The notes below the pieces were generated by a model. The model saw nothing but the letters and a program-made list of their open reading frames with translations. It searched no databases and was not told where the DNA came from. Below, piece by piece: positions 15,781 through 23,451 of a DNA stretch of 32,548 nt. Each line of letters begins with the position of its first letter. The first letter of the stretch is position 1. This stretch comes from Bradyrhizobium guangdongense (GTDB lineage: Bacteria > Pseudomonadota > Alphaproteobacteria > Rhizobiales > Xanthobacteraceae): contig NZ_PPPT01000112.1 in the NCBI RefSeq assembly GCF_006483445.1, positions 1 through 32,548 of the forward strand, in the 5' to 3' direction. A program made the position numbers and the translations under genes.

Positions 15781-17112
15781 TCAGGACGGCGTCGCGCCCG
15801 GCTCCAGCGCCTCGCCCATCTCGAGCGGATGGGCCATGGCCTCATGCAGGGCGTCGCGATCGAGCTCGCCCTCGGACAGGCTGATCACGACGCAGGCGAC
15901 GCCGTTGCCGATCAGATTGGTCAGCGCGCGACACTCGCTCATGAACTTGTCGATGCCGACCAGGATCGCGATCGACTGGATCGGAATGTCGGGCACGATC
16001 GAGAGCGTTGCCGCGAGCGTGATGAAACCCGCGCCGGTCACGCCCGAGGCGCCCTTCGAGGTGATCATGGCGATGCCGAGAATGCCGAGTTCCTGCCAGA
16101 TCGTCAGGTTGGTGTTGGTGGCCTGCGCCAGGAACAGCGTTGCCAGCGTCATGTAGATGTTGGTGCCGTCGAGATTGAAACTGTAGCCGGTCGGGATGAC
16201 GAGGCCGACCACGGAGCGCGAGGCGCCGAGATGCTCCATCTTCTGGATCATCTGCGGCAGCACCGTCTCGGATGACGAGGTGCCGAGCACGATCAACAGC
16301 TCGTCCTTGATATAGGCGATGAAGCGGATGATCGAGAAGCCTGCGAGCCGCGCGATGGCGCCGAGCACGATCAGCACGAACAGGATGCTGGTGAGGTAGA
16401 ACGTGCCGATCAGGGCGGCGAGGTTGAGCAGCGAGCCGAGCCCGTAGGCGCCAACGGTGAAGGCCATGGCGCCGAACGCGCCGATCGGCGCGACGCGGAC
16501 GATGATGCGGATGATGCCGAAGAACATCTTGGCCGCCTTGTCGATCGCCGCGGCGATCGGCTCGCCGGCCTTGCCGAGGAAGGCGATGGAAAACCCTGAC
16601 AGGATCGAGATCAGCAGCACCTGGAGCAGGTCACCGCGCGCAATGGCGCCGAGATAGCTGTCGGGGATGATCGCCATCAGATGCGAGACGATGCCTTGCT
16701 CCTTGGCCTGGGTGACGTAGGTCGATACCGACTTCGGGTCGATCGTGGCAGGGTCGATGTTGAAGCCGTGCCCGGGCTGCAGCACTTCGCCGACCAGGAG
16801 GCCGACCGCGAGCGCCACGGTCGAGACCGCCTCGAAATAGATCAGCGACTTCAGCCCGACCCGGCCGACGCGCTTGAGGTCGCCCATCGAGGAGATGCCG
16901 TGCACGACGGTGCAGAAAATCACCGGCGCGATCATCATCTTGATCAGCGCGATGAAGCCGTCGCCGAGCGGCTTCAATTCCTTGCCGAGATTTGGATAGA
17001 AATAGCCGACGAGGATTCCGAGCGCGATGGCGATCAGGACCTGGACGTAGAGGATGCGATACCAGGGTTGGTGTCGGCGCGCGGCGGCCGGCCGGAACGC
17101 ATCTGTCGTCAT
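15781..17112 (-). CDS. dctA: C4-dicarboxylate transporter DctA
   Basis: This 443-residue member of the dicarboxylate/amino acid:cation symporter family (DAACS) has [20 protein letters not shown] at the start. Family signatures are [16 protein letters not shown], the serine-rich hairpin [12 protein letters not shown], the substrate-site [25 protein letters not shown], and [19 protein letters not shown]. It imports succinate, malate and fumarate with cations. The start at 17112 follows a GGGGGGA ribosome site; the frame is open 11 codons further but that stretch contains a hairpin. No sigma-54 promoter is visible in the 114 bases upstream, unlike dctA of many rhizobia. It follows the LuxR-type gene on the same strand. 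Confidence 0.93.
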   Translation of the reverse strand: MTTDAFRPAAARRHQPWYRILYVQVLIAIALGILVGYFYPNLGKELKPLGDGFIALIKMMIAPVIFCTVVHGISSMGDLKRVGRVGLKSLIYFEAVSTVALAVGLLVGEVLQPGHGFNIDPATIDPKSVSTYVTQAKEQGIVSHLMAIIPDSYLGAIARGDLLQVLLISILSGFSIAFLGKAGEPIAAAIDKAAKMFFGIIRIIVRVAPIGAFGAMAFTVGAYGLGSLLNLAALIGTFYLTSILFVLIVLGAIARLAGFSIIRFIAYIKDELLIVLGTSSSETVLPQMIQKMEHLGASRSVVGLVIPTGYSFNLDGTNIYMTLATLFLAQATNTNLTIWQELGILGIAMITSKGASGVTGAGFITLAATLSIVPDIPIQSIAILVGIDKFMSECRALTNLIGNGVACVVISLSEGELDRDALHEAMAHPLEMGEALEPGATPS

Positions 17113-17124
17113 GGGATCCCCCCA

Positions 17125-17142
17125 ATGGTGTTTTGACACCAT
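17125..17142 (-). promoter_or_regulatory. Inverted repeat in the dctA leader
   Basis: Read on the dctA strand, ATGGTGT and ACACCAT are separated by CAAA, a perfect 7-base-pair hairpin. It ends only a few bases before the dctA ribosome-binding site. It could be a repressor site or an RNA hairpin that affects translation start. Confidence 0.4.
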
Positions 17143-17226
17143 CATGGAGTGCCGCGGCGTCGGCCGATACTCACAAGTTCGTCGGCATCTGCAGAACTGT
17201 TCCCCGTTTTGGGTGGACCTGCGCGC

Positions 17227-18327
17227 TCAGGTCAGGTGGGCGATGAGGCTGATCAGCTCGGCCTGCCGGTGCGTCCCGGTCTTGGAGAATGCCGACTTCA
17301 GATGATTGCGCGCGGTCTCGCGCGCGATGCCGAGCCGCCCGGCGGCGGCGTCGAGCGAGAGGCCGGTAACGAGGAGCGATACCAGCCGCGCTTCCGCGCG
17401 CGTCAGCTCGAAGGCCTGTGCGATCAGGCCGGGCTCGGGCGGCAGGCGCGGAATCAGGTTCGATAGCGTGAGCATCGCGCGCGCACCGAGGAACACGTTG
17501 CGTGCAGCGCCATCGATCGGCAGCACGCGCAGCACCACCGGCGGCTTGGCCGTGCGGCGGATCATTACCGGTTCGTGGGGACGTGCGGTGGACTCGGAGC
17601 TGAATCTGATGGCATCGATCAGGCGATCGATCCTGGCCATCGCCTGCTTGTCGTGCACGACCAGTTGCCGATTCCGAAGCTTGATCTCGTCGTCAAAGCC
17701 CGCATCGGCGGCGGCATTGCGGCTCAGCACCTGTCCAAGGCGATCGATGATGAGCGCAGGCTTGCGCACGCGGTCGAGCGCGTCGGTCATGCCGGCGAGC
17801 GCGACGCGGCCGATCGAGGTCGAAAGCGTTGCCGTTTCCGTCAGCCGCGGCGCGAGCTGCGCCAGGATCCGCGTATCGCGCGCGTCGAATGCACCTTCGC
17901 GCGACGTCCTCTGTAGCGTGAGAACCCACGAAGCGGAGCCGGCCCAGAAGCCGATGCCGGCGAACCACTGGAGTCCGAACGGACGCAGCACCTCATTGTA
18001 CATGGGATCAATGCGCATCTGATCCGGCGTGACGCAGTCCTCGTCGGTGATGACTTCGCCCGACATGGCGCGCGGAACGCCGCGGGCGCGGGGATCCGCC
18101 AGGTGCCAGCCTTGTGCGAAATAACGCTGCAGGGCTTCGTTCATGGAGACCGTGCTGGGGACGTCGGGCGTGCGGATGTCGGCCTGGAGCAGCACGGCGC
18201 CGGTCGTGCCGGTCGCGCGACAGAGATCGTCCATGATCGCGGGCCACGCCGCCGGATCGATCGCGGCTTCGCCAAGGCGGCCGATGATCCCCGAGAGTTT
18301 GTCGTGATCGATCGCGCTCGTCGTCAA
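17227..18327 (-). CDS. LuxR-type helix-turn-helix transcriptional regulator
   Basis: About 366 residues if translation starts at the TTG at 18327, where a GGGGGA site lies upstream and the sequence begins DHDKLSGIIGRLGEAAIDPAAWPAIMDDLCRATG, the usual opening of this group. ATG starts at 18393, 18417 and 18453 would add 22-42 residues. The central part is a PAS/GAF-like sensor region without a recognised ligand site. The C-terminal 60 residues (LTRAEARLVSLLVTGLSLDAAAGRLGIARETARNHLKSAFSKTG) are a LuxR HTH. There is no receiver domain. It lies 114 bases upstream of dctA on the same strand and might regulate or be cotranscribed with it, but this is only positional. Confidence 0.8.
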   Translation of the reverse strand: MTTSAIDHDKLSGIIGRLGEAAIDPAAWPAIMDDLCRATGTTGAVLLQADIRTPDVPSTVSMNEALQRYFAQGWHLADPRARGVPRAMSGEVITDEDCVTPDQMRIDPMYNEVLRPFGLQWFAGIGFWAGSASWVLTLQRTSREGAFDARDTRILAQLAPRLTETATLSTSIGRVALAGMTDALDRVRKPALIIDRLGQVLSRNAAADAGFDDEIKLRNRQLVVHDKQAMARIDRLIDAIRFSSESTARPHEPVMIRRTAKPPVVLRVLPIDGAARNVFLGARAMLTLSNLIPRLPPEPGLIAQAFELTRAEARLVSLLVTGLSLDAAAGRLGIARETARNHLKSAFSKTGTHRQAELISLIAHLT

Positions 18328-18461
18328 GGCACGTCCCCCGCCCGCGATAGGACAAAAATCTTCTCCGCCGGACGGGCGGCGGGCAAGGCCCATGTCCGCC
18401 TTCTGCAACGAAACCATCCGAATGGATGAGGGCACTAGGTAACTAAATACCAATAGATGTT

Positions 18462-18517
18462 ATGGCCCGTATGGGTCATGCCGTTCCCTTGGGCATCGTC
18501 TAGGTGGTCAGACGATG
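18462..18517. promoter_or_regulatory. Two inverted repeats in the LuxR / DUF2225-like divergent gap
   Basis: The divergent intergenic stretch contains ATGGCCC-GTAT-GGGTCAT (18462-18479, one mismatch) and CATCGTCT with AGACGATG around 8 bases (18494-18517, perfect). The neighbouring bases 18430-18460 are AT-rich, unlike the rest of the region, as expected for a promoter. The repeats may be operators, perhaps for the LuxR-type protein itself. Confidence 0.4.
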
Positions 18518-18573
18518 AGCTCCTGCCGCCATGTCCTGATGTTGATCCTGCCGGCCGAACGGTCGATGGTCCC

Positions 18574-19248
18574 ATGACCGCCGCCGAGCCGGGCAACGTC
18601 AGATGCGCGTGCTGTGGCGAGCACTCTCCGCAGCCGCTCCAGCCTGCCAGTAACGAATTCGGTGCGCGCGATCTCGACCACCGTCCGCCCGAGACGATGC
18701 GCTCCACCATGGAGAGTTGGCTGCAGGAATGTCCGCATTGCGGCTACGTCGCAGCCGATCTCGGCCAGGCCGAGCCGAGCGATCGCAAGCAAGTCAAGAC
18801 AGATCGCTATCAGATGCTGCGCCACGGCCCTTATGTCTCGCGCCTGTCGAGCCGCTTTCTGCTGCGCGCCGTGCTCGACTCGCTCGGAGGCGATCGCGAG
18901 CGTGCCTTTGCCAATACGATCTGCGCGGCCTGGGACGCCGACGATCGCGATCTCAAGGACGCCGCGCGATCCCTGCGCAAGCGCGCGGCAAACTATCTGA
19001 AGGGGCATGACGAGGACTCGGTCGATCTCAAGCTCAGGCTGCTCGACATCCACCGGCGCGCATCGGACTGGAAGAGCGCGGATTTGATGGCGCGGCATCT
19101 GGCGGAGCAAAAGCTCGACCCGCAGACGTCGGCGATCCTTGCGTTCCAGGTCCGGCGCATCCATGCCAAGGACGACGCCGCCTACACCGTGGCGCACGCG
19201 CTGAGCGGCGACCTCGGCGCCGAGCACCGGCTCCGGATTCTGCGCTAG
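18574..19248 (+). CDS. Zinc-ribbon DUF2225-like protein
   Basis: A 224-residue cytoplasmic protein. Its N-terminus has two cysteine pairs: CACCG near residue 11 and ECPHCGYVAADLG near residue 60, separated by a segment with ARDLDHRPPETMRSTMESWLQ. This spacing resembles the treble-clef or zinc-ribbon start of DUF2225 proteins. The rest is helical and rich in charged residues, with TPR-like repeats (residues about 120-220: DLKDAARSLRKRAANYLKG, LLDIHRRASDWKSADLMARHLAEQ). The start at 18574 is chosen because upstream codons look non-coding and contain the inverted repeats; the ribosome site is weak. Function unknown; protein-protein contact is likely. Confidence 0.7.
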   Translation: MTAAEPGNVRCACCGEHSPQPLQPASNEFGARDLDHRPPETMRSTMESWLQECPHCGYVAADLGQAEPSDRKQVKTDRYQMLRHGPYVSRLSSRFLLRAVLDSLGGDRERAFANTICAAWDADDRDLKDAARSLRKRAANYLKGHDEDSVDLKLRLLDIHRRASDWKSADLMARHLAEQKLDPQTSAILAFQVRRIHAKDDAAYTVAHALSGDLGAEHRLRILR

Positions 19249-19437
19249 CAACGGTCGTCGCCCACCGCCACGTCCGATTTACCAAGGCCGAGAACAGGCT
19301 CGGTCGCCACGCTTTTCTCGCGTCCCAGCCTATCGCGGAACCCGCGCCATTGGTGTAGCTTCCCCGCAACAAAGGCGGATGTTTCTCGCCGCCAAATCAA
19401 TGAGAGGCCCCCAATAAGGGAGGCCCAAAGGGAGTTC

Positions 19438-19851
19438 ATGGGTCGCGCGGGATTTTTCCCTCTCTTGAGGCTGCAGCCGTGGTCGTGGCGGGCGTTTGCG
19501 TTCGCCGCGCTGGTCGTCGCAATGTCGGCCATCGTTCAGGGCGTGTGCGTGCTCCTCGGCGCCGACCTCCACTTCGCGGCCTTCCTGCCCGGCGTCTTCA
19601 TCGTCGGGATCCTCGCCGGCGCTCCCGCCGCGGTGTTCGCCATTCTTCTGAGCATTCCGCTGGTGTGGTGGGCGTTCATGCCGCCGTTCTTCGAGTTCAG
19701 CCGGCTGACCATCGCCTATGCCCATGACATCAACCTGTTCTTCCTGTTCAGCGTGCTGCTGATCGGGCTCGCCGATCTCTGCCGCCTGACCGTGACGATC
19801 ACCGGCCGCGGCGACCTGAACCGCGCGAACGAGACCACCGTACGGCGGTGA
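19438..19851 (+). CDS. Small integral membrane protein, DUF4118-like
   Basis: A 137-residue protein with four hydrophobic segments (about 16-38, 45-60, 62-80 and 94-117). The pattern LHFAAFLPGVFIVGILAGAPAAVFAILLSIPLVWWAFMPP is that of DUF4118, the four-helix membrane module found at the N-terminus of KdpD-type sensor kinases. Here it stands alone without any kinase domain. AGGGAG lies 4 bases before the ATG. Function unknown; it could be a remnant or a stand-alone sensor module. Confidence 0.75.
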   Translation: MGRAGFFPLLRLQPWSWRAFAFAALVVAMSAIVQGVCVLLGADLHFAAFLPGVFIVGILAGAPAAVFAILLSIPLVWWAFMPPFFEFSRLTIAYAHDINLFFLFSVLLIGLADLCRLTVTITGRGDLNRANETTVRR

Positions 19852-19967
19852 CGTGACCCGCCGGCAACAGTTCGGAAACTATCGTTCCGCTCTCTTCCCG
19901 CCGCTAACTTTTCGAAAATCGTTCTGTCGCACCTTCGGCCCCGGAATGACGACGGGGAGTTTGGGAC

Positions 19968-20174
19968 ATGAACGGACAAGCCATCCTGGAGAATGTGCGC
20001 CGCTACCGTGCGATCGCCTCGCTGCATCGCCAGACGGCCGCGTTCCGGCCGCGCCAGAGCTGGTCCCTGCTGGAGCAGGCCAGCGAATGGGAATCGCGCG
20101 CGATCGCCGAGCTCGAGGCCTATTTTGCCGGCAACGAAAGGGCTTGGTCGGCAACGGAATTGGCCGCGGCCTGA
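19968..20174 (+). CDS. Small hypothetical protein (68 residues)
   Basis: A short helical protein, MNGQAILENVRRYRAIASLHRQTAAFRPRQSW, then LLEQASEWESRAIAELEAYFAGNERA. It has no signal or membrane segment. A GGGGAG site lies 9 bases before the ATG and the start is unambiguous. The amphipathic heptad pattern suggests a helical hairpin. I recognise no family. It sits in a run of small genes between the DUF4118-like gene and cbbR. Confidence 0.6.
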   Translation: MNGQAILENVRRYRAIASLHRQTAAFRPRQSWSLLEQASEWESRAIAELEAYFAGNERAWSATELAAA

Positions 20175-20254
20175 TCATTGCCTCGCCGCGCCGGTCATGT
20201 GATAGCAACCCGCATGGGGTCGAATCGTCAGTGCAGTTCGGCCGGGGGCATCCA

Positions 20255-20347
20255 ATGGCGACTTTCAACCGCATCTTCACGACGGAACGGCTTCTCCAGA
20301 TCATCGTCGTGCTCGGCGCCACGCTGATCATGAAGCTGATGAGCTGA
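20255..20347 (+). CDS. Predicted 30-residue membrane peptide
   Basis: The peptide MATFNRIFTTERLLQIIVVLGATLIMKLMS has a charged first third and a hydrophobic helix of about 16 residues (LLQIIVVLGATLIMKLM). A GGGGG ribosome site lies 7 bases before the ATG. This is a typical small single-pass membrane protein layout. It is too short for routine gene calling, and expression is unproven. Confidence 0.5.
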   Translation: MATFNRIFTTERLLQIIVVLGATLIMKLMS

Positions 20348-20352
20348 GCGCC

Positions 20353-20418
20353 AAAGCGTTTTCGAGCGAAGTGGACGCCGGTTCGCGTCAAGAAAACGCG
20401 TCAAAACAAGAATCTAAA
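20353..20418. repeat. Dispersed intergenic palindromic repeat, likely terminator of cbbR
   Basis: The stretch contains GCGTTTTC (20356-20363) pairing with GAAAACGC (20392-20399), and an inner GCGAA/TTCGC pair. It ends in an AT-rich tail with AAAACAAGAATCTAAAGC. I recognise it as a repeat type found between many genes of Bradyrhizobium and relatives. It abuts the cbbR stop codon, and read from that strand its far arm ends in a TTTT-containing segment, so it can act as a terminator. Confidence 0.6.
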
Positions 20419-20419
20419 G

Positions 20420-21394
20420 CTATCTCCCGCGCAGCTCCGGCACGTCGGGCAAATAGTTCGCGCCTTCCGATCCCAAAAAGTCGAACATCGCCTGCGCTGG
20501 CGGCAGCAGAATCTTGTCGCTGCGCCGGATCACGTACCATTGCCGTACGATCGGCAGGCCGGCGACGTCGAGGATGATGAGACGTCCTTCGGCAAGCTCA
20601 TGCGCGACCGTATGCGCCGAGATGAAGGCGATGCCGAGACCGGCGATGACCGCCTGCTTGATGGTCTCGTTACTGCTCATCTCCATGCCGATGATCGGCT
20701 CGAGATCGGAGCGCTGGAACATGCCCTCCATCAGGGTGCGCGTGCCCGAGCCGGGCTCGCGGGTCAGGAACGTCTCGTGCACGAGATCGGTGAGGTTCAG
20801 TCCCCGATCCTTGGCGAGCCAGTGTCCCCTGCGGGCCACGATGATGTGCGGATTGCGCCCCAACTGGCGGACGTCGACGGTGACGTCGGCCGGTGGCCGA
20901 CCCATCACTGCGAAGTCGAGGTCGTAGCCGTGCATGGCCTCGCGGATCTCCTCGCGGTTACCGATGGTCAGCTTGATCTCGATCTTCGGATAGCGCTTCG
21001 AGAATTCGGCGATGGCGTGCGGCACGAAGTATTTTGCGGTCGAGACCGCGCCGAGATGCACCGTGCCGCCGGTGCGGCCCGCCAAGAGATCCAGCGCACC
21101 CTGGCAATCCGCGATCGCCGCCTCGACCCGATCGGCCAGCGCCAGCACCTCGCGCCCGGCGGCCGTGAGCAACATGCCGTCGCCGGTCCGCTGCACCAGC
21201 GGCAATCCCGCCAGATCCTGCAATTGGCGGAGCTGCTGCGTCACCGCCGGCTGGGTCAGGCCAAGCTGGGTGGAGGCGGCGGTCACGCTGCCTTTGGCCG
21301 ACAATGCCGCGAGCGAGCGGAGCTGCCGGATCGTGAGATGCCGGAGCTGCGTCGCCGGATGAGCATTATAAGTAAAATCTTTGTCAGCCATCAT
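20420..21394 (-). CDS. cbbR: LysR-type activator of the Calvin-cycle operon, CbbR
   Basis: A 324-residue LysR protein. The N-terminal helix-turn-helix is LTIRQLRSLAALSAKGSVTAASTQLGLTQPAVTQQLRQLQDLAG. The effector domain follows from about residue 105 (GTVHLGAVSTAKYFVPHAIAEFSKRYPKIEIKLTIGNREEI), with the wording typical of CbbR. CbbR senses metabolites such as RuBP, NADPH or phosphoenolpyruvate, depending on species, and activates the cbb operon. It is read divergently from cbbF across a 117-base gap, the classical arrangement. The start may be either of two adjacent ATG codons (21394 or 21391). Confidence 0.93.
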   Translation of the reverse strand: MMADKDFTYNAHPATQLRHLTIRQLRSLAALSAKGSVTAASTQLGLTQPAVTQQLRQLQDLAGLPLVQRTGDGMLLTAAGREVLALADRVEAAIADCQGALDLLAGRTGGTVHLGAVSTAKYFVPHAIAEFSKRYPKIEIKLTIGNREEIREAMHGYDLDFAVMGRPPADVTVDVRQLGRNPHIIVARRGHWLAKDRGLNLTDLVHETFLTREPGSGTRTLMEGMFQRSDLEPIIGMEMSSNETIKQAVIAGLGIAFISAHTVAHELAEGRLIILDVAGLPIVRQWYVIRRSDKILLPPAQAMFDFLGSEGANYLPDVPELRGR

Positions 21395-21511
21395 GAATAG
21401 AAATTTTCCTTATTAAGCCGGCTCTGTCAATTTCTTCCTGCTGGGACCGATCGCCAGCCCCGCAAAGGCGGGGACGTCAGAGGCGGCGGCTAGCCAAGGG
21501 GACGGACGCAG
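21395..21511. promoter_or_regulatory. cbbR-cbbF divergent control region
   Basis: The gap begins AT-rich (to about 21415) and then returns to high GC. CbbR sites of T-N11-A type and both promoters should lie here, but I could not choose a site with confidence. GAAATTTTC at 21400-21408 is a small inverted repeat. CCCCGC/GCGGGG (21458-21473) forms a hairpin in what is probably the cbbF leader. Confidence 0.5.
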
Positions 21512-22549
21512 ATGACCGGGCAACTCAGGCTGGACGACTATCTTCAGCGGTACTCTGAAACCGCGCCGCATGCGCTCGCCGTTGCTGCCGCGGTCGATGC
21601 CATCGCGTCAGCCGCCATCGAGATCGCCGACCTCACCGGCACCGGCCAGTTCGCAGACGCATCCGGCCTGACCACCGGGCGCAACAGCGACGGCGATTTG
21701 CAGCGCGACCTCGATGTCCAGGCCGACGCCATCATCCGCCGCTGTCTGCTCCGCCAGCCGATCGCCGCGCTCGCCTCGGAAGAAATGCGCGAGCCGCAGA
21801 TCGTCGACCGCCAGGCAAAAATCTGCGTCGCGATCGATCCGCTCGACGGCTCCTCCAACATCGACATCAACATGACCGTGGGCACGATCTTCTCGATCCT
21901 GCCGGCGCCTGACGATCTCGGCCTCGCGTTCCACCAGCGCGGCACGGCGCAACTCGCGGCCGGCTTTGTCACCTACGGCCCGCAGACCTCGCTGGTGCTG
22001 ACGCTCGGCGACGGCGTCGACATCTTCACCTATGACCGCGCGGCCAAATGCTTCCGCCTCGCGCGCCGCGGCGTGCAGATTCCGGAGACGAGCGAGGAGT
22101 TCGCGATCAACGTCTCGAACCGCCGGCACTGGGATCCGCCGGTGCGCGCCTTCATCGACGAATGCCTCGCCGGCATCGACGGCCCGGCCAACCGCAATTT
22201 CAATATGCGCTGGATCGGCTCGCTGGTCGCCGAGGCCTATCGCATCCTTACCCGCGGCGGCGTGTTCCTCTATCCGTCCGACGCGCGGCCCGGCTATGGC
22301 GACGGCCGCCTGCGCCTGACTTACGAGGCGCATCCCATCGCCTTCATCATGGAGCAGGCGGGGGGCGCGGCCTCTACCGGGCGCGAGCGCATCCTCGATC
22401 TCGCCGCGCACAATCTGCATCAGCGCGTGCCTCTGGTCATGGGATCAAGCCATGAGGTGCGGCGCGTCGAGGAGCTGCATTGCGATCCGCTTCTGATCGC
22501 CAGCGTGTCCGCGCCGCTGTTCGCGCGCCGCGGCTTCTTCCGTCTGTGA
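21512..22549 (+). CDS. cbbF: Class I fructose-1,6-bisphosphatase (Calvin cycle)
   Basis: A 345-residue class I FBPase that removes the 1-phosphate of fructose bisphosphate, and in CbbF enzymes often also that of sedoheptulose bisphosphate. The metal site is EEM (about residue 91) plus [26 protein letters not shown]. The sugar-phosphate site includes [29 protein letters not shown]. It is the first gene of the cbb operon. AAGGGGA lies upstream of the ATG. The gap to cbbP is 10 bases. Confidence 0.95.
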   Translation: MTGQLRLDDYLQRYSETAPHALAVAAAVDAIASAAIEIADLTGTGQFADASGLTTGRNSDGDLQRDLDVQADAIIRRCLLRQPIAALASEEMREPQIVDRQAKICVAIDPLDGSSNIDINMTVGTIFSILPAPDDLGLAFHQRGTAQLAAGFVTYGPQTSLVLTLGDGVDIFTYDRAAKCFRLARRGVQIPETSEEFAINVSNRRHWDPPVRAFIDECLAGIDGPANRNFNMRWIGSLVAEAYRILTRGGVFLYPSDARPGYGDGRLRLTYEAHPIAFIMEQAGGAASTGRERILDLAAHNLHQRVPLVMGSSHEVRRVEELHCDPLLIASVSAPLFARRGFFRL

Positions 22550-22559
22550 GAGGTGCATC

Positions 22560-23435
22560 ATGTCCCGCAAGCATCCGATCATCTCCATCACCGGCTCCTC
22601 CGGCGCAGGCACCACCTCGGTCAAGAAGACCTTTGAGCAGATATTCTTCCGCGAGAAGGTCAACGCCGTCTACATCGAGGGCGATGCGTTCCACCGCTAC
22701 GACCGCGCCGAGATGCGCGTGCGGATGGCGCAGGAGGCCGAGCGCGGCAACAAGCATTTTAGCCATTTCAGCCCGGACACGAATTTGTTCGAGGAACTCG
22801 AGCGTGCCTTCCGCGACTATGGCGAAACCGGCACCGCGACGACGCGGCACTACGTCCACGACGCCGAGGAGTCCGCGCTGCATGGCGCGGCGCCCGGCAC
22901 CTTCACCGAGTGGAAGCAGCTCCCGGAGAATTCCGACCTCTTGTTCTACGAGGGTCTGCACGGCGCGGTCGTCACTGATCGCGTCAACGTCGCGCGCTAT
23001 GCGGATTTGAAGATCGGCGTCGTTCCCGTCATCAATCTCGAATGGATCCAGAAGCTGCACCGCGATCGCAACGCGCGCGGCTATTCGACCGAAGCCGTCA
23101 CCGACACCATTTTGCGTCGGATGCCCGACTACATCCACTACATCTGCCCGCAATTCACCGACACCGACATCAACTTCCAGCGCGTACCGACGGTGGATAC
23201 GTCCAATCCCTTCATCGCACGCTGGATCCCGACGCCTGACGAATCGATGGTCGTGATCCGCTTCAAGAATCCGCGCGGCATCGATTTTCCCTACCTGCTC
23301 TCGATGCTGCCGCAAAGCTGGATGTCGCGCGCGAACTCCATCGTCTGCCCGGGCGCGAAGCTCGACCTGGCGATGCAGCTCATCCTGACGCCGCTGATCA
23401 TGCAGCTCATCGAACGCAAGCGAAGCCTGAAGTGA
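22560..23435 (+). CDS. cbbP: Phosphoribulokinase
   Basis: This 291-residue enzyme phosphorylates ribulose 5-phosphate to ribulose 1,5-bisphosphate with ATP, the step that makes RuBisCO's substrate. The P-loop is ITGSSGAGTTS (residues about 9-19). VYIEGDAFHRYDRAEM contains the catalytic acid region, and FYEGLHGAVV and VVPVINLEWIQKLHRD are typical of the bacterial octameric class I form. The length matches that form. It overlaps nothing and is 16 bases from cbbT. Confidence 0.96.
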   Translation: MSRKHPIISITGSSGAGTTSVKKTFEQIFFREKVNAVYIEGDAFHRYDRAEMRVRMAQEAERGNKHFSHFSPDTNLFEELERAFRDYGETGTATTRHYVHDAEESALHGAAPGTFTEWKQLPENSDLLFYEGLHGAVVTDRVNVARYADLKIGVVPVINLEWIQKLHRDRNARGYSTEAVTDTILRRMPDYIHYICPQFTDTDINFQRVPTVDTSNPFIARWIPTPDESMVVIRFKNPRGIDFPYLLSMLPQSWMSRANSIVCPGAKLDLAMQLILTPLIMQLIERKRSLK

Positions 23436-23451
23436 ATAACGGGAGGATCTG

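Noticed and set aside
19330..19365. EcfG-type stress promoter before the DUF4118-like gene
   Set aside because: GGAAC is present, but the -10 position reads GCTT instead of CGTT, so the match is too weak.
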